In this document: piece by piece, positions 25,131 through 34,583 of the stretch
Layout: every line of letters starts with the position of its first letter
Numbering within the stretch: the stretch's first letter is position 1
Assembly: GCA_052078155.1 (NCBI GenBank)
Contig: JBQJBP010000005.1
Location: 62,001 to 126,000 of the forward strand
Length of the DNA stretch: 64,000 bases
Origin: CAXBMB01 sp052078155
GTDB taxonomy: Bacteria > Pseudomonadota > Alphaproteobacteria > Kiloniellales > DSM-21159
Reading direction: 5' to 3'
The notes under the pieces: model-generated
What the model was told of the DNA's origin: nothing
What the model saw: only the letters and a program-made list of their open reading frames with translations
Databases searched by the model: none
Program-made: the position numbers and the translations under genes

Positions 25131-25538
25131 TCAGGCAAACATCAGCTCTTCTGCCGCCAGTTCCGGTGTCTTTTCATAAAGCCAGGTAGCAGCGGCCCGC
25201 GGATCGCGAAATGCCCTGACCTTGAGAGCATCGGTTTCCAGGTTATCCCGGTAGACGTCGATCAGCTGATCCACTCTGTCCCGGTCATGCAGAACAGCAA
25301 CCTTAACCGTGGGCATGTGCCCGTAGGCGTAACTGTCGATCTTTGCCAAAGCCGTCACTTCATTTTCGCACAGGCGCAGCTCCCGCAAAGAGCGGGCGTC
25401 GAAGACTTCCGTGCGGTGGCGGTCAAAATCCGGGTGTGCCCAGAGCTGTTTGCTACCTTCCAGCATACCCAGAAAGTCCAGATCGTCCACGAGGTGGAGG
25501 AAAAAGTCCTGACCTTTGTTGTCGATGATAAATGCCAT
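25131..25538 (-). CDS. STAS/SEC14-like small cytoplasmic protein
   Basis: A 135-residue protein if the ATG at 25538 is used (GAGG lies upstream); a longer frame to 25733 lacks a start signal. The C-terminal half (MPTVKVAVLHDRDRVDQLI, then VRAFRDPRAAATWL) follows the pattern of SpoIIAA-like STAS/SEC14 proteins, where the last helix carries an acid-rich AxxWL end. Function unknown. It is convergent with the serine hydrolase and divergent from the CmcJ-like gene, with a repeat element in the gap. Confidence 0.6.
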   Translation of the reverse strand: MAFIIDNKGQDFFLHLVDDLDFLGMLEGSKQLWAHPDFDRHRTEVFDARSLRELRLCENEVTALAKIDSYAYGHMPTVKVAVLHDRDRVDQLIDVYRDNLETDALKVRAFRDPRAAATWLYEKTPELAAEELMFA

Positions 25539-25788
25539 GGGGAAGGTCCTCTGGATGCCGGACGGGTCTTGCCGCCCGGGCCCCGTCCGGAACTGCTGGA
25601 ATCTGCCAGGCGACACCCATGATCTGGGCAGCCAGGGTGCCAAAATCTGGTCAGCTTTGTGACGAAACCATGATCGCGCAGCCGTTTTCTGCATGGCAGC
25701 TCCCCACAAGACAGACAAACTCTTGATCCCCACGCGCCCTTAATCTGGCCTGCGGCAGATCATATCTTTGCTCTATCTTTTGATTTGC

Positions 25789-25926
25789 TTAGAGGCTTAT
25801 CGTCTGATTCAGAATCACGAGGTGATTTGAAAAAGTCGCGAATAAGCTTCTTTTCAACCTGTTAGAGGGTGAATCACGACAGAAGCAGAGCGCAAGGCGC
25901 ATCGACTTCTGTCGATCACACTCTAG
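25789..25926 (-). repeat. Cloverleaf palindromic repeat, subfamily B copy upstream of the CmcJ-like gene
   Basis: Bounded by TTAGAG and CTCTAG. It shares with the 831-959 copy the blocks GCTTATCGTCT, CACGAGGTGATT, CTTTTCAACCTGTTAGAGGGTGA, GCGCAAGGCGC and TTCTGTCGATCACACTCTAG (each with few changes). It ends 25 bp before the start codon at 25952, so it makes up most of that gene's upstream DNA. Confidence 0.9.
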
Positions 25927-25951
25927 AAACAACAGAGCGAAAGTTCCGGCC

Positions 25952-26773
25952 ATGTCTTCTGCCCCCATTCACACCTCATTGGGTTATCTGGTCCCCTCTG
26001 ATGAAAAGCCCATCTACTACGCCTCTGTCGGGGGTGCTGAAGCCGAACTGAAGCTCAGCGCCAAGTTTGAACAGCAGGACGTAACGATCGCTGATGCCAG
26101 AGAACTCAGCCCGGAAGCCAGCCTGGATCAGGAAGGCTTTGCCCTGGTGCCTCACCACAGTGAGGTTCGTGATTTCTACGACGATGAAGAAATCGAAGGG
26201 CGCTACAATCAGGAAGCCGAAGCTCTGGTCAAAGCCGCCACCGGTGCTTCCCGGGTGGTGGTCTTTGACAACACCCGGCGCTCTGATGCATCAAGCATTC
26301 GCGGCACCCGCCAGACCCGCGAGCCGTCTGCGGTGATCCACAATGACTACACGGACGCCTCCGCCGCCAAACGGGTCCGGGACATTCTGCCCGCTGGCGA
26401 GTCAGAAGAGCTTCTGAAGAAACGTTTTGCCATCATCAACGTCTGGCGCTCTATCGCTGGTCCGGTGGAAACCACGCCTCTGGCTCTCTGCGATGCCACC
26501 ACTGTTTCAGACAGCCGGGATCTGGTCGCCAGTGAAAGACGGGCGGCAGAGCGCATTGGTGAGCTGCAGCTGGCCACCCACAATCCCGCCCATCGCTGGT
26601 ACTGGTACTCCGCCATGACGGCGGAGGAAGCCCTGCTGATCAAAACCTTTGATTCCAGTCAGGATGGTCGCGCCCGTCGTTCCATCCACACCGCTTTCAG
26701 CAACCCCCAGGCTCCTGCCACCGCCGCCCCGCGTGAAAGCCTGGAAACCCGGACCTTCGCCTTTTTCGACTGA
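25952..26773 (+). CDS. CmcJ/NvfI family oxidoreductase-like protein
   Basis: A 273-residue protein with the hallmarks of the CmcJ/NvfI/AsaB-like family: VVFDNTRR, a VHNDYT-type motif (IHNDYTDASA), NVWRSIAGPVETTPLALCD, HRWYWYSAMTAEEALLIKTFDS and a C-terminal RESLETRTFAFF. Named members take part in cephamycin and fungal secondary metabolism, but most bacterial homologues are uncharacterised. No other biosynthetic genes are near. Translation starts 26 bp after a repeat element. A GFA protein gene follows 43 bp later in the same direction. Confidence 0.8.
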   Translation: MSSAPIHTSLGYLVPSDEKPIYYASVGGAEAELKLSAKFEQQDVTIADARELSPEASLDQEGFALVPHHSEVRDFYDDEEIEGRYNQEAEALVKAATGASRVVVFDNTRRSDASSIRGTRQTREPSAVIHNDYTDASAAKRVRDILPAGESEELLKKRFAIINVWRSIAGPVETTPLALCDATTVSDSRDLVASERRAAERIGELQLATHNPAHRWYWYSAMTAEEALLIKTFDSSQDGRARRSIHTAFSNPQAPATAAPRESLETRTFAFFD

Positions 26774-26816
26774 TAGCTGCCTTCCCTGTTCCTGCACCAA
26801 ACCGGAGCCCTGCGCC

Positions 26817-27305
26817 ATGAAACTTGAAGGATCCTGTCACTGTCAGGCCGTCCGCTTCTCTCTGGACTCCCGGCATCCGGTTCCCTTTAACCGCTGCTAC
26901 TGCTCCATCTGCCGTAAGACCGCCGGCAGCAGCGGGTACGCCATCAATCTGTCGGGAGAGGCCGCCAGTTTGAAGGTGGAAGGCAAAGAGCATTTGTCTG
27001 TTTATCAGGCCAAGGTGACAGACCCAGACAGCGGCGAGGTCACGACCAGCCCGGCAGAGCGCAGTTTTTGCAAGCAGTGCGGCAGCCACCTTTGGGCCTG
27101 GGACCCTCGCTGGCCGGAGCTGCTGCACCCCCAGGCCGGGGCCATCGACAGCCCCCTGCCACAGGCCCCGGAACACACCCACCTGATGCTGGGGTCAAAG
27201 GCCAGCTGGGTTCCGGTCGACCAGCAGGCCGGCGATCAGTGCTTTGACCTCTATCCCAAAGAAAGCATTGCCGACTGGCACCAGCGTCTGAACCTGGAAA
27301 GCTGA
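26817..27305 (+). CDS. GFA family (glutathione-dependent formaldehyde-activating-like) protein
   Basis: A 162-residue cytoplasmic zinc protein. The zinc-binding cysteines are in GSCHCQAV, CYCSICRK and FCKQCGSHL, the full set of the GFA/CENP-V fold. GFA proteins were proposed to bind glutathione and formaldehyde, but many act on other thiol adducts. Start ATG at 26817, preceded by CGGAGCC. It may be co-transcribed with the CmcJ-like gene (43-bp gap). Confidence 0.88.
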   Translation: MKLEGSCHCQAVRFSLDSRHPVPFNRCYCSICRKTAGSSGYAINLSGEAASLKVEGKEHLSVYQAKVTDPDSGEVTTSPAERSFCKQCGSHLWAWDPRWPELLHPQAGAIDSPLPQAPEHTHLMLGSKASWVPVDQQAGDQCFDLYPKESIADWHQRLNLES

Positions 27306-27407
27306 GACCGCAGCAATCCAGGCTGTCGCTGGAGATCATCGGCGGCAAAGCTGCTGGTGCCCATAACCGGCGCACAGCTTGCCCCGAAGCTGTTTCCCTC
27401 AAGTCTG

Positions 27408-28373
27408 TCAGCCGATCCGTTCCATGGCGCCGCGGCGCTGGCGGGCGTTCTGCACGGCTTCGCGCCAGAGCATGAAGAGACCACCCCCAACGATCAGTGA
27501 AATGCCAACCCAGGCGATACTGTCGGGCCATTCACCAAAGACCACCAGCCCCCAGAAGATGGCCATGACCAGCGCGCTGTATTCGAAAGGCGCAGCCAGC
27601 CCTGCTTCACACAGACGGTAAGCCTGGCTGATCAGATAGCCACCGGTGGTGGCTGACGCCCCCACCATCAGGAAGATCCAGTAATCGTCAGGATTGGGCC
27701 AGATCCAGGCCCGCAGGAGAAATTCCAGCGACGGGTCTCCACCACCGGCAAAGCGACCATCCCCGGCAGCCAGGCCCATGGCGGCACTGACAACGATGAA
27801 GGTCACCTGAATGTAGAAGGTCAGGGTCGTGGCCCGCTCCGTCCCGCCCATTTTTCGGGTCAGGATGTTAAGGCCCGCATAAGCCACCGCAGAAATCAGG
27901 GGCAGGAGCGCGGCCAGCTGAAAGGCCTCACTGCCGGGCCGCATCATCACCACCACACCAGCGAACCCCATGGCCACGGCGACCCAGCGGCGCGGCCCCA
28001 CAGATTCGCCCAGAAAAATCACTGAAAAGAGCGTGATCATCAAAGGGCTGATGAAGAAGATGGCTACCGCATCCACCAGCGGCATGGCCGCCAGAGCCAG
28101 AAAGAAGGTCATGTTGGCAAAGACCACACAGAGACCCCGGGCGATATGCAAAGGCAGTCGCTTGGTCCGCAGCGTGGCCAGCCCGCCTTCAAAGGGCAGA
28201 AACAGCACCAGCAGGATCACCAGGCCAATGACAGACCGCAGCAGAACCGCCTGATGCAGCGCATAACCGCCGCTCAACAGCTTCATCAGCATGTCGTTGA
28301 GCGAAAAGAAGAAAGACGCGCCGAGCGCTGACAAAACGCCGATCAGGTTGTTGCGGGCGGTCGACGCGATCAA
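27408..28373 (-). CDS. DMT-superfamily EamA-type transporter
   Basis: A 321-residue inner-membrane protein with ten predicted membrane segments in two EamA repeats (first repeat about residues 10-140, second about 155-310). Members export amino acids, nucleobases or metabolites; substrate unknown. The start appears to be TTG at 28373, with GGAG 7 bp upstream; the next in-frame ATG would cut off part of the first helix. It is divergent from the TPR-SGNH gene. Confidence 0.87.
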   Translation of the reverse strand: MIASTARNNLIGVLSALGASFFFSLNDMLMKLLSGGYALHQAVLLRSVIGLVILLVLFLPFEGGLATLRTKRLPLHIARGLCVVFANMTFFLALAAMPLVDAVAIFFISPLMITLFSVIFLGESVGPRRWVAVAMGFAGVVVMMRPGSEAFQLAALLPLISAVAYAGLNILTRKMGGTERATTLTFYIQVTFIVVSAAMGLAAGDGRFAGGGDPSLEFLLRAWIWPNPDDYWIFLMVGASATTGGYLISQAYRLCEAGLAAPFEYSALVMAIFWGLVVFGEWPDSIAWVGISLIVGGGLFMLWREAVQNARQRRGAMERIG

Positions 28374-28687
28374 AGGAAATCTCCAGCTGGTTCAGGACCC
28401 GGTGATGTGACACGGGATGGGTGACTCTGTCTGTCCGCTTTGCGACAAAGGCGGGAACCCCTCTTCCAAAAGCTTGTTCCCACAAGGACATATGAACCCA
28501 GCCGCACGAAGAGCAAAACGCCTCCAGGCCAGCCGGTTCCCGGCCCTCTCCTGCTCTCCTCTTAACTGGCCTGTCAGACAGCCCGTGACCTGAGGCCCCG
28601 CTTTGGTCGTCGTCCTTGCCCGGACCGGGTGGAAAAGGCAGAATGCGCCCGCTTTCCAGCCCCCACTCAGGTATCAGAACCAGCTCT
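28374..28687. other. Divergent intergenic region between the DMT exporter and TPR-SGNH genes
   Basis: No gene is supported. Both flanking genes should have their promoters here. No repeat element or clear operator is seen. Confidence 0.4.
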
Positions 28688-30202
28688 ATGACCAGTCCGT
28701 CTTCTGCCGATCCCGCCCTTCGCACCCCCTCACCAGCTGAAGCCCTGTTGCTGGCGGGCAAAGACAGTCAGGCCCTGACCCTTTGCCAGGAACTGCTGGC
28801 ACAGAATCCACACGACCCCATCGCCAATCACGTTAAAGGCATGGTGCTATACCGGTCGGGTCAGGCGGACGACGGCATCGCCATCATGCAGACAGCGCTG
28901 GAGCGGGACAGCAGTGACCCCGTGCGCGCCCAGCAGCTGGCCATGGCCTGCCTGCATTCCGACAAGCTGGAGCAGGCTGCAGAGACCATAGAACTGGGCC
29001 TGACTTCCTCCCCCCGTCACGCCCCCTTGATCATGGTTTCCGCAGAGGTCCATCTGCGCGGCGGTGACCGGGCCTCGGCCGAAACCGATTGTCAGGAAGC
29101 TCTGGCCATCAATCCCGGCCTGCGCCGGGCCAGCCATCTGCTGGCCACCCTCCTGTGCGAACGGGGAGAGCTGGAAGAAGCGGTGGTGCACTTTGCCCAG
29201 GCCCGTGACAGTGAAAAGCCGCCTCTGGACCCTCTCGGGAACTTTGCCTGGTCTTTGCTGGCACTGGGCCGCAGTCCGGAGCTGCTGACCTTTGCCCCCA
29301 GCACCACCCCCATTCAGGGCTTTTGTGAAACCCTGACGCTGGCCGTCGCGGCCTGGCAGATGGATGACATGGCGGGCCTGGACCAGGCCCTGACCATCTG
29401 CCGCCAGCAGGTTTCCAAAACAGAAGACGCCCCCAACCAGCGCTTTCTGGTGACCATGCTGGAGCGCCTGAACCATCTGCAGGATTTCCGGCAACTCAAT
29501 ACGGAACTCTATCAGAGCCAATCCGCGGACAGCCCTGCCGGACAGTCAGGCGAAACAGCTGCTGAGGAAGACAGCGGGCGCCAGGAAGACCTGCTGTTCC
29601 TTGTTGGGGACGAGCAGGCTCTCAGCGCCGGTCATCTGCGCGTGCCCTATGACGGCGGTGTGCGTCATCTGGTGCCGCTGACCACGCCGGGCCTGAAAGT
29701 CTGGCATCTGGTGCGCCCGCGGCCCAGCCGCCACCTGGGCGCTTTCCTCGCCAGTTTGCAGCGCCTGCCCGACGGAGCCCATCTCGTTGTGGCCCTGGGG
29801 GAGCAGGATCTGCGCATGACCACCGGCCTGCACGAACACATCCGACGCAACCCGGACCTGCGGTGGCGTGACCTTGTTGACGGCCTGGTCACACCGTATG
29901 TTGCGGCGCTGTCCAAGATTGCCGAAAGCAAGAACTTCACCATCACCCTGCAGACACCCCCGGCCAGCGCGATGATTTCCGCTTTGCTGAAGCGCGGCGA
30001 CCGGGTGGCTTTCGAAGAAGCTCACAAGCGCTTCTGCCGTCTGTTGATGACAGAAGGTCAGGCCAGGGGCTTCAAAATCCTGGATCTCAACCGGGTGACC
30101 CGCGACGCCAGTGGCGCGGTCAAACGGCAACACTACTTCGACAACAGTTCGCTGCGCCCGGGCATCTACCGAGAAGCCTTCGAACAGGCCTTACTTGCTT
30201 GA
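28688..30202 (+). CDS. TPR-repeat protein with C-terminal SGNH-like domain
   Basis: A 504-residue protein from the ATG at 28688. Residues about 15-270 are TPR repeats (ALTLCQELLAQNPHDPIANH, QAAETIELGLTSSPRHAPLI, AETDCQEALAINPGLRRA). Residues about 300-504 look like an SGNH/GDSL-type fold: a start strand FLVGDEQALSAGHL, a central VVALGEQDLR that corresponds to the GE(I/N)D block, and a HYFDNSSLRPGIY segment near the end where the catalytic Asp-His pair usually sits. The canonical Ser is not obvious (GDEQ in its place), so catalysis is doubtful. Such fusions often accompany capsule or glycan work. It precedes purB on the same strand. Confidence 0.68.
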   Translation: MTSPSSADPALRTPSPAEALLLAGKDSQALTLCQELLAQNPHDPIANHVKGMVLYRSGQADDGIAIMQTALERDSSDPVRAQQLAMACLHSDKLEQAAETIELGLTSSPRHAPLIMVSAEVHLRGGDRASAETDCQEALAINPGLRRASHLLATLLCERGELEEAVVHFAQARDSEKPPLDPLGNFAWSLLALGRSPELLTFAPSTTPIQGFCETLTLAVAAWQMDDMAGLDQALTICRQQVSKTEDAPNQRFLVTMLERLNHLQDFRQLNTELYQSQSADSPAGQSGETAAEEDSGRQEDLLFLVGDEQALSAGHLRVPYDGGVRHLVPLTTPGLKVWHLVRPRPSRHLGAFLASLQRLPDGAHLVVALGEQDLRMTTGLHEHIRRNPDLRWRDLVDGLVTPYVAALSKIAESKNFTITLQTPPASAMISALLKRGDRVAFEEAHKRFCRLLMTEGQARGFKILDLNRVTRDASGAVKRQHYFDNSSLRPGIYREAFEQALLA

Positions 30203-30292
30203 TCACAGCGGGCGCTGTCCTCGTCCTTCCGCGCTGTACCGGCAGCTTGCCGACAGCGCCTTTGTTTACTGCCAGCCCAAGAGGGAAAATTC

Positions 30293-31585
30293 ATGATCCC
30301 CCGTTACAGCCGCAAAGAAATGACCCAGATCTGGGAACCGGAAAGCAAGTTCCAGATCTGGTTTGAAATCGAAGCCCACGCCTGCGACGCCCAGGCGGAA
30401 CTGGGGGTGATCCCAAAAGAAGACGCCAAGGAAGTCTGGGAAAAGGGCGCCTTTGAAGTCGATCGCATTGATGAGATCGAGCGGGAAACCAAACACGACG
30501 TCATCGCCTTTCTGACCAATCTGGCAGAGCACGTGGGTCCGGCTGCCCGCTTTGTGCATCAGGGCATGACCTCCTCTGACGTGCTGGATACCTGCTTCAA
30601 TGTGCAGCTGGTCAAGGCAACAGACCTGCTGCTGGCTGACATGGACCGCCTGCTGGCTGCCCTCAAGAAACGGGCATTGGAATTCAAGATGACCCCGACG
30701 GTCGGGCGCAGCCATGGCATCCATGCCGAGCCCACCACCTTCGGCGTGAAACTGGCCGGGCATTACGCAGCTTTCCAGCGCAACAAAGAACGTCTGGAAG
30801 CCGCCCGCAAGGAAATCGCCACCTGTGCCATTTCCGGCGCTGTCGGGACCTTCGCCAACATTGATCCCTTTGTGGAAGAACATGTGGCCGCCAAGATGGG
30901 CCTGATCCCGGAACCCGTTTCCACCCAGGTCATTCCCCGCGACCGCCACGCCATGTTCTTTGCTGTCCTGGGGGTGATCGCCTCCTCCATTGAAAACCTG
31001 GCAACCGAAGTTCGACATCTGCAGCGCACAGAAGTCCGCGAAGCCGAGGAGTTCTTCTCCAAAGGCCAGAAGGGCTCTTCTGCCATGCCGCACAAGCGCA
31101 ACCCCGTGCTGACCGAGAACCTGACCGGTCTGGCCCGCATGGTCCGCTCCGCCGTGATCCCGGCCATGGAGAACGTGGCCCTCTGGCACGAACGGGACAT
31201 CTCCCACTCATCCGTGGAACGCATGATCGGGCCCGATGCCACCGTGACTTTGGACTTTGCCCTTAACCGTCTGGCCGGGGTGATCGAAAACCTGCTGGTC
31301 TACCCGGAAAACATGCAGAAGAATCTGGACCACCTGGGCGGTCTGGTGAATTCCCAGCGCGTGCTGCTGGGTCTGACCCAGGCCGGTGTCAGCCGTGAAG
31401 ACGCCTATCGCCTGGTTCAGCGCAACGCCATGAAAGTCTGGCTGGAAGGTGCAGACTTCCGCAGCGAACTGAAAAAGGACGAGGAAGTGCCCATGAGCGA
31501 AGCTGAAATCGACAGCTGCTTCGACATGGCCTATCACGCCAAACAGGTCGACACGATCTTCAAACGGGTGTTCGGCGAGAGCTGA
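30293..31585 (+). CDS. purB: Adenylosuccinate lyase
   Basis: A 430-residue cytoplasmic enzyme that acts twice in purine synthesis, releasing fumarate from SAICAR and from adenylosuccinate. Signatures include TSSDVLDTC, GRSHGIHAEP with the catalytic His, and the fumarase/aspartase signature GSSAMPHKRNP. Length is typical. AGGGAAAATTC precedes the ATG. In many alphaproteobacteria purB is followed by the ATPase zeta subunit gene and purC/S/Q/L; here the zeta gene is 7 kb away and no other pur genes are in the window. Confidence 0.96.
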   Translation: MIPRYSRKEMTQIWEPESKFQIWFEIEAHACDAQAELGVIPKEDAKEVWEKGAFEVDRIDEIERETKHDVIAFLTNLAEHVGPAARFVHQGMTSSDVLDTCFNVQLVKATDLLLADMDRLLAALKKRALEFKMTPTVGRSHGIHAEPTTFGVKLAGHYAAFQRNKERLEAARKEIATCAISGAVGTFANIDPFVEEHVAAKMGLIPEPVSTQVIPRDRHAMFFAVLGVIASSIENLATEVRHLQRTEVREAEEFFSKGQKGSSAMPHKRNPVLTENLTGLARMVRSAVIPAMENVALWHERDISHSSVERMIGPDATVTLDFALNRLAGVIENLLVYPENMQKNLDHLGGLVNSQRVLLGLTQAGVSREDAYRLVQRNAMKVWLEGADFRSELKKDEEVPMSEAEIDSCFDMAYHAKQVDTIFKRVFGES

Positions 31586-32243
31586 GGAACCCGTCCCGCC
31601 AGAGCACAGTCAGAGGATCTGGAGCAGACGGCTGCCCCAGGTCCCTGACCTGACGGTGACTCTGGGGATGAACCCGGGGGCGACCCCGGCGGTGGTCAGA
31701 GATCGACCGGCGGGCGAAGAGCGGCATTGCCCTGTGCTTCAGCCTGTCAGCACCCTTGCTCCCGCCTGCAGGAAACAGCCCTCTTTCGGTTTGCACGGGC
31801 CATCTGACCCGCAAAGACGTGCTTTGCGGCACTCTGCTGACCAATCTGGTTTCATGTAAAGGGAAGAGCTTTGCGTCGTCTCATTGCAACGGCGATAAAG
31901 TTCTTCCCTTTTTGATTGCAGAACAAAAACAACTGATAGCGGTGAGACTCAAATAAAACTCGAATTGATAGAAATTAACTTTTCAACTTTCGTGTTCCAG
32001 TTACAAAAATTTACACGGCAAAGTCTTGCTTTCGCCATAGTCCTCCCGCAGCTTTCTGCCCCAAATGCGGCGCAAAAGGACCAACCAACGCCCGCTGATA
32101 ATCACTTTGCAGCGATGCCTTTAACGGGCTTTGTAACAGGCAAAGATCTAAAACCTGTGTGTCTGATCCTTCTGTTCCCCCTGGCTCTTCCCAGGCGGGA
32201 TTTTTGGCACACTCGATAGATCTAAGCAGGACACCAGCTGATT
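31586..32243. other. 658-bp gap after purB without a supported gene
   Basis: Small open frames occur but have no ribosome site and no family-like features. The stretch 31840-32050 is AT-rich compared with its surroundings. It probably holds the purB 3' end and the promoter of the PAS gene; no clear terminator or repeat element is seen. Confidence 0.45.
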
Positions 32244-32714
32244 ATGGCCACAGAGGCTGACGCAGAAGAGATCTTCATTCCTGACGTTGGTGAAGAAGAT
32301 CTGGAAGACCCGAGATTCCGGGCATTCTTCCGGTTGTGGCAATCTCATGTTGTGGAAGGCATCGCGCCCATCAGTTCTTTCGACCTCATGGCCTATCCTC
32401 CATCCGATCTGCCTTATCTGGGCATCATCGACGTAGAGGACGACGGTGGTCTTCGCACGCGGCTGGTGGGGACCGAGCTGGCGGACCAGGCCAAACAGGA
32501 AACAACAGGGCGTTTACTGCAGGAAATTGAAGACATGGAGCATGCCGTTGAACGCATGCAGCATGTGGTCAAGACAGGACGGCCCTATTTCTCTAACGTG
32601 CCCTTCCTCTGGTCCAACGCCCGCTGGAAGCGCTACCACTCGCTGGTCTGTCCCTATTCAGATCCCGTAAGCGGCAAAGTCACGTTGCTGACCTCGCTGA
32701 TCATCGTTCAGTAA
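32244..32714 (+). CDS. Stand-alone PAS domain protein (PAS_5-like)
   Basis: A 156-residue soluble protein made of little else than one PAS-like domain. After an acidic N-terminus it has the block IAPISSFDLMAYPPSDLPYL, LGIIDVEDDG, LRTRLVGTELADQ and a FSNVPFLWSNARW segment. The order (pro-rich lead, xxxDV, RLVGT) is the PAS_5 pattern common in Rhodospirillales. No output domain is attached. A second, related stand-alone protein is at 42821-43303. Function unknown; a ligand or signal sensor is the general expectation. Confidence 0.72.
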   Translation: MATEADAEEIFIPDVGEEDLEDPRFRAFFRLWQSHVVEGIAPISSFDLMAYPPSDLPYLGIIDVEDDGGLRTRLVGTELADQAKQETTGRLLQEIEDMEHAVERMQHVVKTGRPYFSNVPFLWSNARWKRYHSLVCPYSDPVSGKVTLLTSLIIVQ

Positions 32715-32831
32715 TCAGCAGGCGCTGTTGCCGCACCTAACGCACCGGCCCTTTTCTGCGAGACTGAAGAAGAGACGGACCCGGGCCATTGGGTTCATCT
32801 TCATGGCCAACTCCTCACGACCGACACAGGC

Positions 32832-32868
32832 AAAAGGGCTGAAGCCAGACGGCTACAGCCCTTTATTC
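32832..32868 (+). terminator. Hairpin terminator between the PAS gene and the acetolactate synthase-like gene
   Basis: AAAGGGCTG-AAGCC pairs with GGCTA-CAGCCCTTT around a 4-nt loop, with A and T runs on both flanks. It can serve the plus-strand PAS gene and perhaps the convergent minus-strand gene. Confidence 0.7.
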
Positions 32869-32903
32869 TGTTCAATGAACTTCTGATGTCAGCCGTTCAA
32901 GGT

Positions 32904-33039
32904 TTAGAGTCAAATCGGTTTAAGTGGACTCACTACGTGATAACACTTGAAGTGTGAAACTCTCTTCAGTGTTTTAGAGGATGAGTCACGGTTTAGGTGC
33001 AAGCGCAAAGCGCTTCTGCCTAAACCGATCATGCTCTAG
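32904..33039 (-). repeat. Cloverleaf palindromic repeat, subfamily A, ending in a stop codon
   Basis: Reverse-oriented copy of the 2973-3112 element, bounded by TTAGAG and CTCTAG. The stem that reads ACGCT/AGCGT in other copies is ACACT/AGTGT here, a paired change. The TAG stop codon of the minus-strand gene starting at 34583 lies at 33036-33038, inside the terminal CTCTAG of this element. Confidence 0.93.
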
Positions 33040-34583
33040 ATAACCGCGTCGATCAGGAAGGGGCCTTTGTGGGCCAGCCCTTCTTTCAAGGCTGCGGCAA
33101 AGCTCTCAGCATCTTCCGCCCGTTTGGCAGTCACGCCCATGCCTTTGGCAATGGAAAGCCAGTCCAGAGCCGGGCGATCCAGCTCCAGCATATCACGTGC
33201 ATTGCGGCCCGGTTCTGCGGCACCGACACCTTTCATTTCCCCCTGCAGGATCTTGTACGCCCGGTTGTTGAAAATGATGGTGGTGATGTCCAGATTTTCC
33301 CGGGCCTGGGTCCAGAGAGCCTGAACGGTGTACATGGCACTGCCATCGGCCTGCAGGGTCAGGACCTTGCGGTCAGGACAGGCAACAGCCGCCCCGACAG
33401 ACATGGGCAGACCATCCCCGATGGCCCCACCCGTCAGCTGCAGCCAGGTGTGACGACGGGCACCGGCGGTCACAGGTGCCAGCGCCCGGCCGGATGTGAC
33501 GGCTTCATCCACCACAATGGTGTCTTCCGGCATCAGATGGGTCACCGCATCGCCGATGGCTTCGATGGTCAACGGGCCCTTTGGCAGGTCCGGCAGAGCC
33601 AGTTCCTGTAGAACCGCCGCGTCGGGGGCTGCACCCAGCGCATCAGCCAGTTCCTGCAGGGCTGTCAGCATGTCTTCTTCGCGGCTGGCCAGTTCGTGCA
33701 GTTCACAGCCTTCCGGCACCAGATCACCTGGTTTGTTGGGATAGGCAAAGAAGGCCACAGGTGCTTTGGCCCCAACCAGCACCAGATGCTTGATGCCGGA
33801 CAGCTGTTCAATGACCTGATCGACGGGATAAGCCAGGCGCTCAACCGTCACCCGGCCCTCACCCCGCTCAATCCGGCGGTTGCTGGTCTGGGTGATCAGG
33901 CGCAGGCCCGGTGTGACGGCCTTGATCCGTCCGGCAGCTTCCAGGCCATCTTCCATCAGGGCATGAGAGGACATGATGAAGACCGTTGGCTCCCCCCGCT
34001 TCAACACCTCAGCCAGTTCTGCAATCTTGTCGGCTGGAACCCTGGCCGGCTCCGGAATGGCTGGCACCTCAGCCGGACCGCTGGCTTCGTTCCAGGCCGT
34101 ATCCGCCGGCAGGATCAGGCTGGCGATCTGGCCCGGCGCGGTCTGAGCCACGGCAATGGCTTCAGCGCCACAGCCTGCCACTTCCTCAGCCGTATCTGCA
34201 GACTTCACCCAGTGAGAAAAGGGGGCCGCCACGGCGGGCACATCACTGGTCAGGGGAGAATCGTGCTTCAGATGATAGGTGGCGTGATCACCAACAATGT
34301 TGACCATGGGCGTAAAGGCCCGCTTGGCGTTGTGCAGATTGGCCAGGCCATTGGCCAGGCCGGGGCCGGTATGCAGCAAGGTCGCTGCCGGTGTCCCGGT
34401 CATACGGGCGTAGCCATCGGCAGCCCCTGTGGCGACCCCCTCAAACAAACAGAGCACACACTTCATTTCCGGATGCTGATCCAGCGCCGCCACAAAGTGC
34501 ATTTCAGACGTACCCGGATTGGTAAAGCAGACATCCACCCCGCCATTCAGCAAGGTTTGAACCAAAGATTGTGCACCGTTCAT
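33036..34583 (-). CDS. Acetolactate synthase large subunit-like TPP enzyme
   Basis: A 515-residue thiamin diphosphate enzyme of the acetolactate synthase/benzoylformate decarboxylase group. It starts MNGAQSLVQTLLNGGVDVCF, has the catalytic Glu in FEGVATGAADGYARMTG near residue 50, and the TPP/Mg site QADGSAMYT followed by Asn (IFNNRAY) about 25 residues on. It lacks an extended FAD-binding insertion, and no small subunit (ilvN) is adjacent, so it is probably not the biosynthetic acetolactate synthase but a related decarboxylase or carboligase. The start at 34583 follows a G-run; the frame runs open upstream. Its stop TAG is contributed by a repeat element. Confidence 0.85.
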   Translation of the reverse strand: MNGAQSLVQTLLNGGVDVCFTNPGTSEMHFVAALDQHPEMKCVLCLFEGVATGAADGYARMTGTPAATLLHTGPGLANGLANLHNAKRAFTPMVNIVGDHATYHLKHDSPLTSDVPAVAAPFSHWVKSADTAEEVAGCGAEAIAVAQTAPGQIASLILPADTAWNEASGPAEVPAIPEPARVPADKIAELAEVLKRGEPTVFIMSSHALMEDGLEAAGRIKAVTPGLRLITQTSNRRIERGEGRVTVERLAYPVDQVIEQLSGIKHLVLVGAKAPVAFFAYPNKPGDLVPEGCELHELASREEDMLTALQELADALGAAPDAAVLQELALPDLPKGPLTIEAIGDAVTHLMPEDTIVVDEAVTSGRALAPVTAGARRHTWLQLTGGAIGDGLPMSVGAAVACPDRKVLTLQADGSAMYTVQALWTQARENLDITTIIFNNRAYKILQGEMKGVGAAEPGRNARDMLELDRPALDWLSIAKGMGVTAKRAEDAESFAAALKEGLAHKGPFLIDAVI

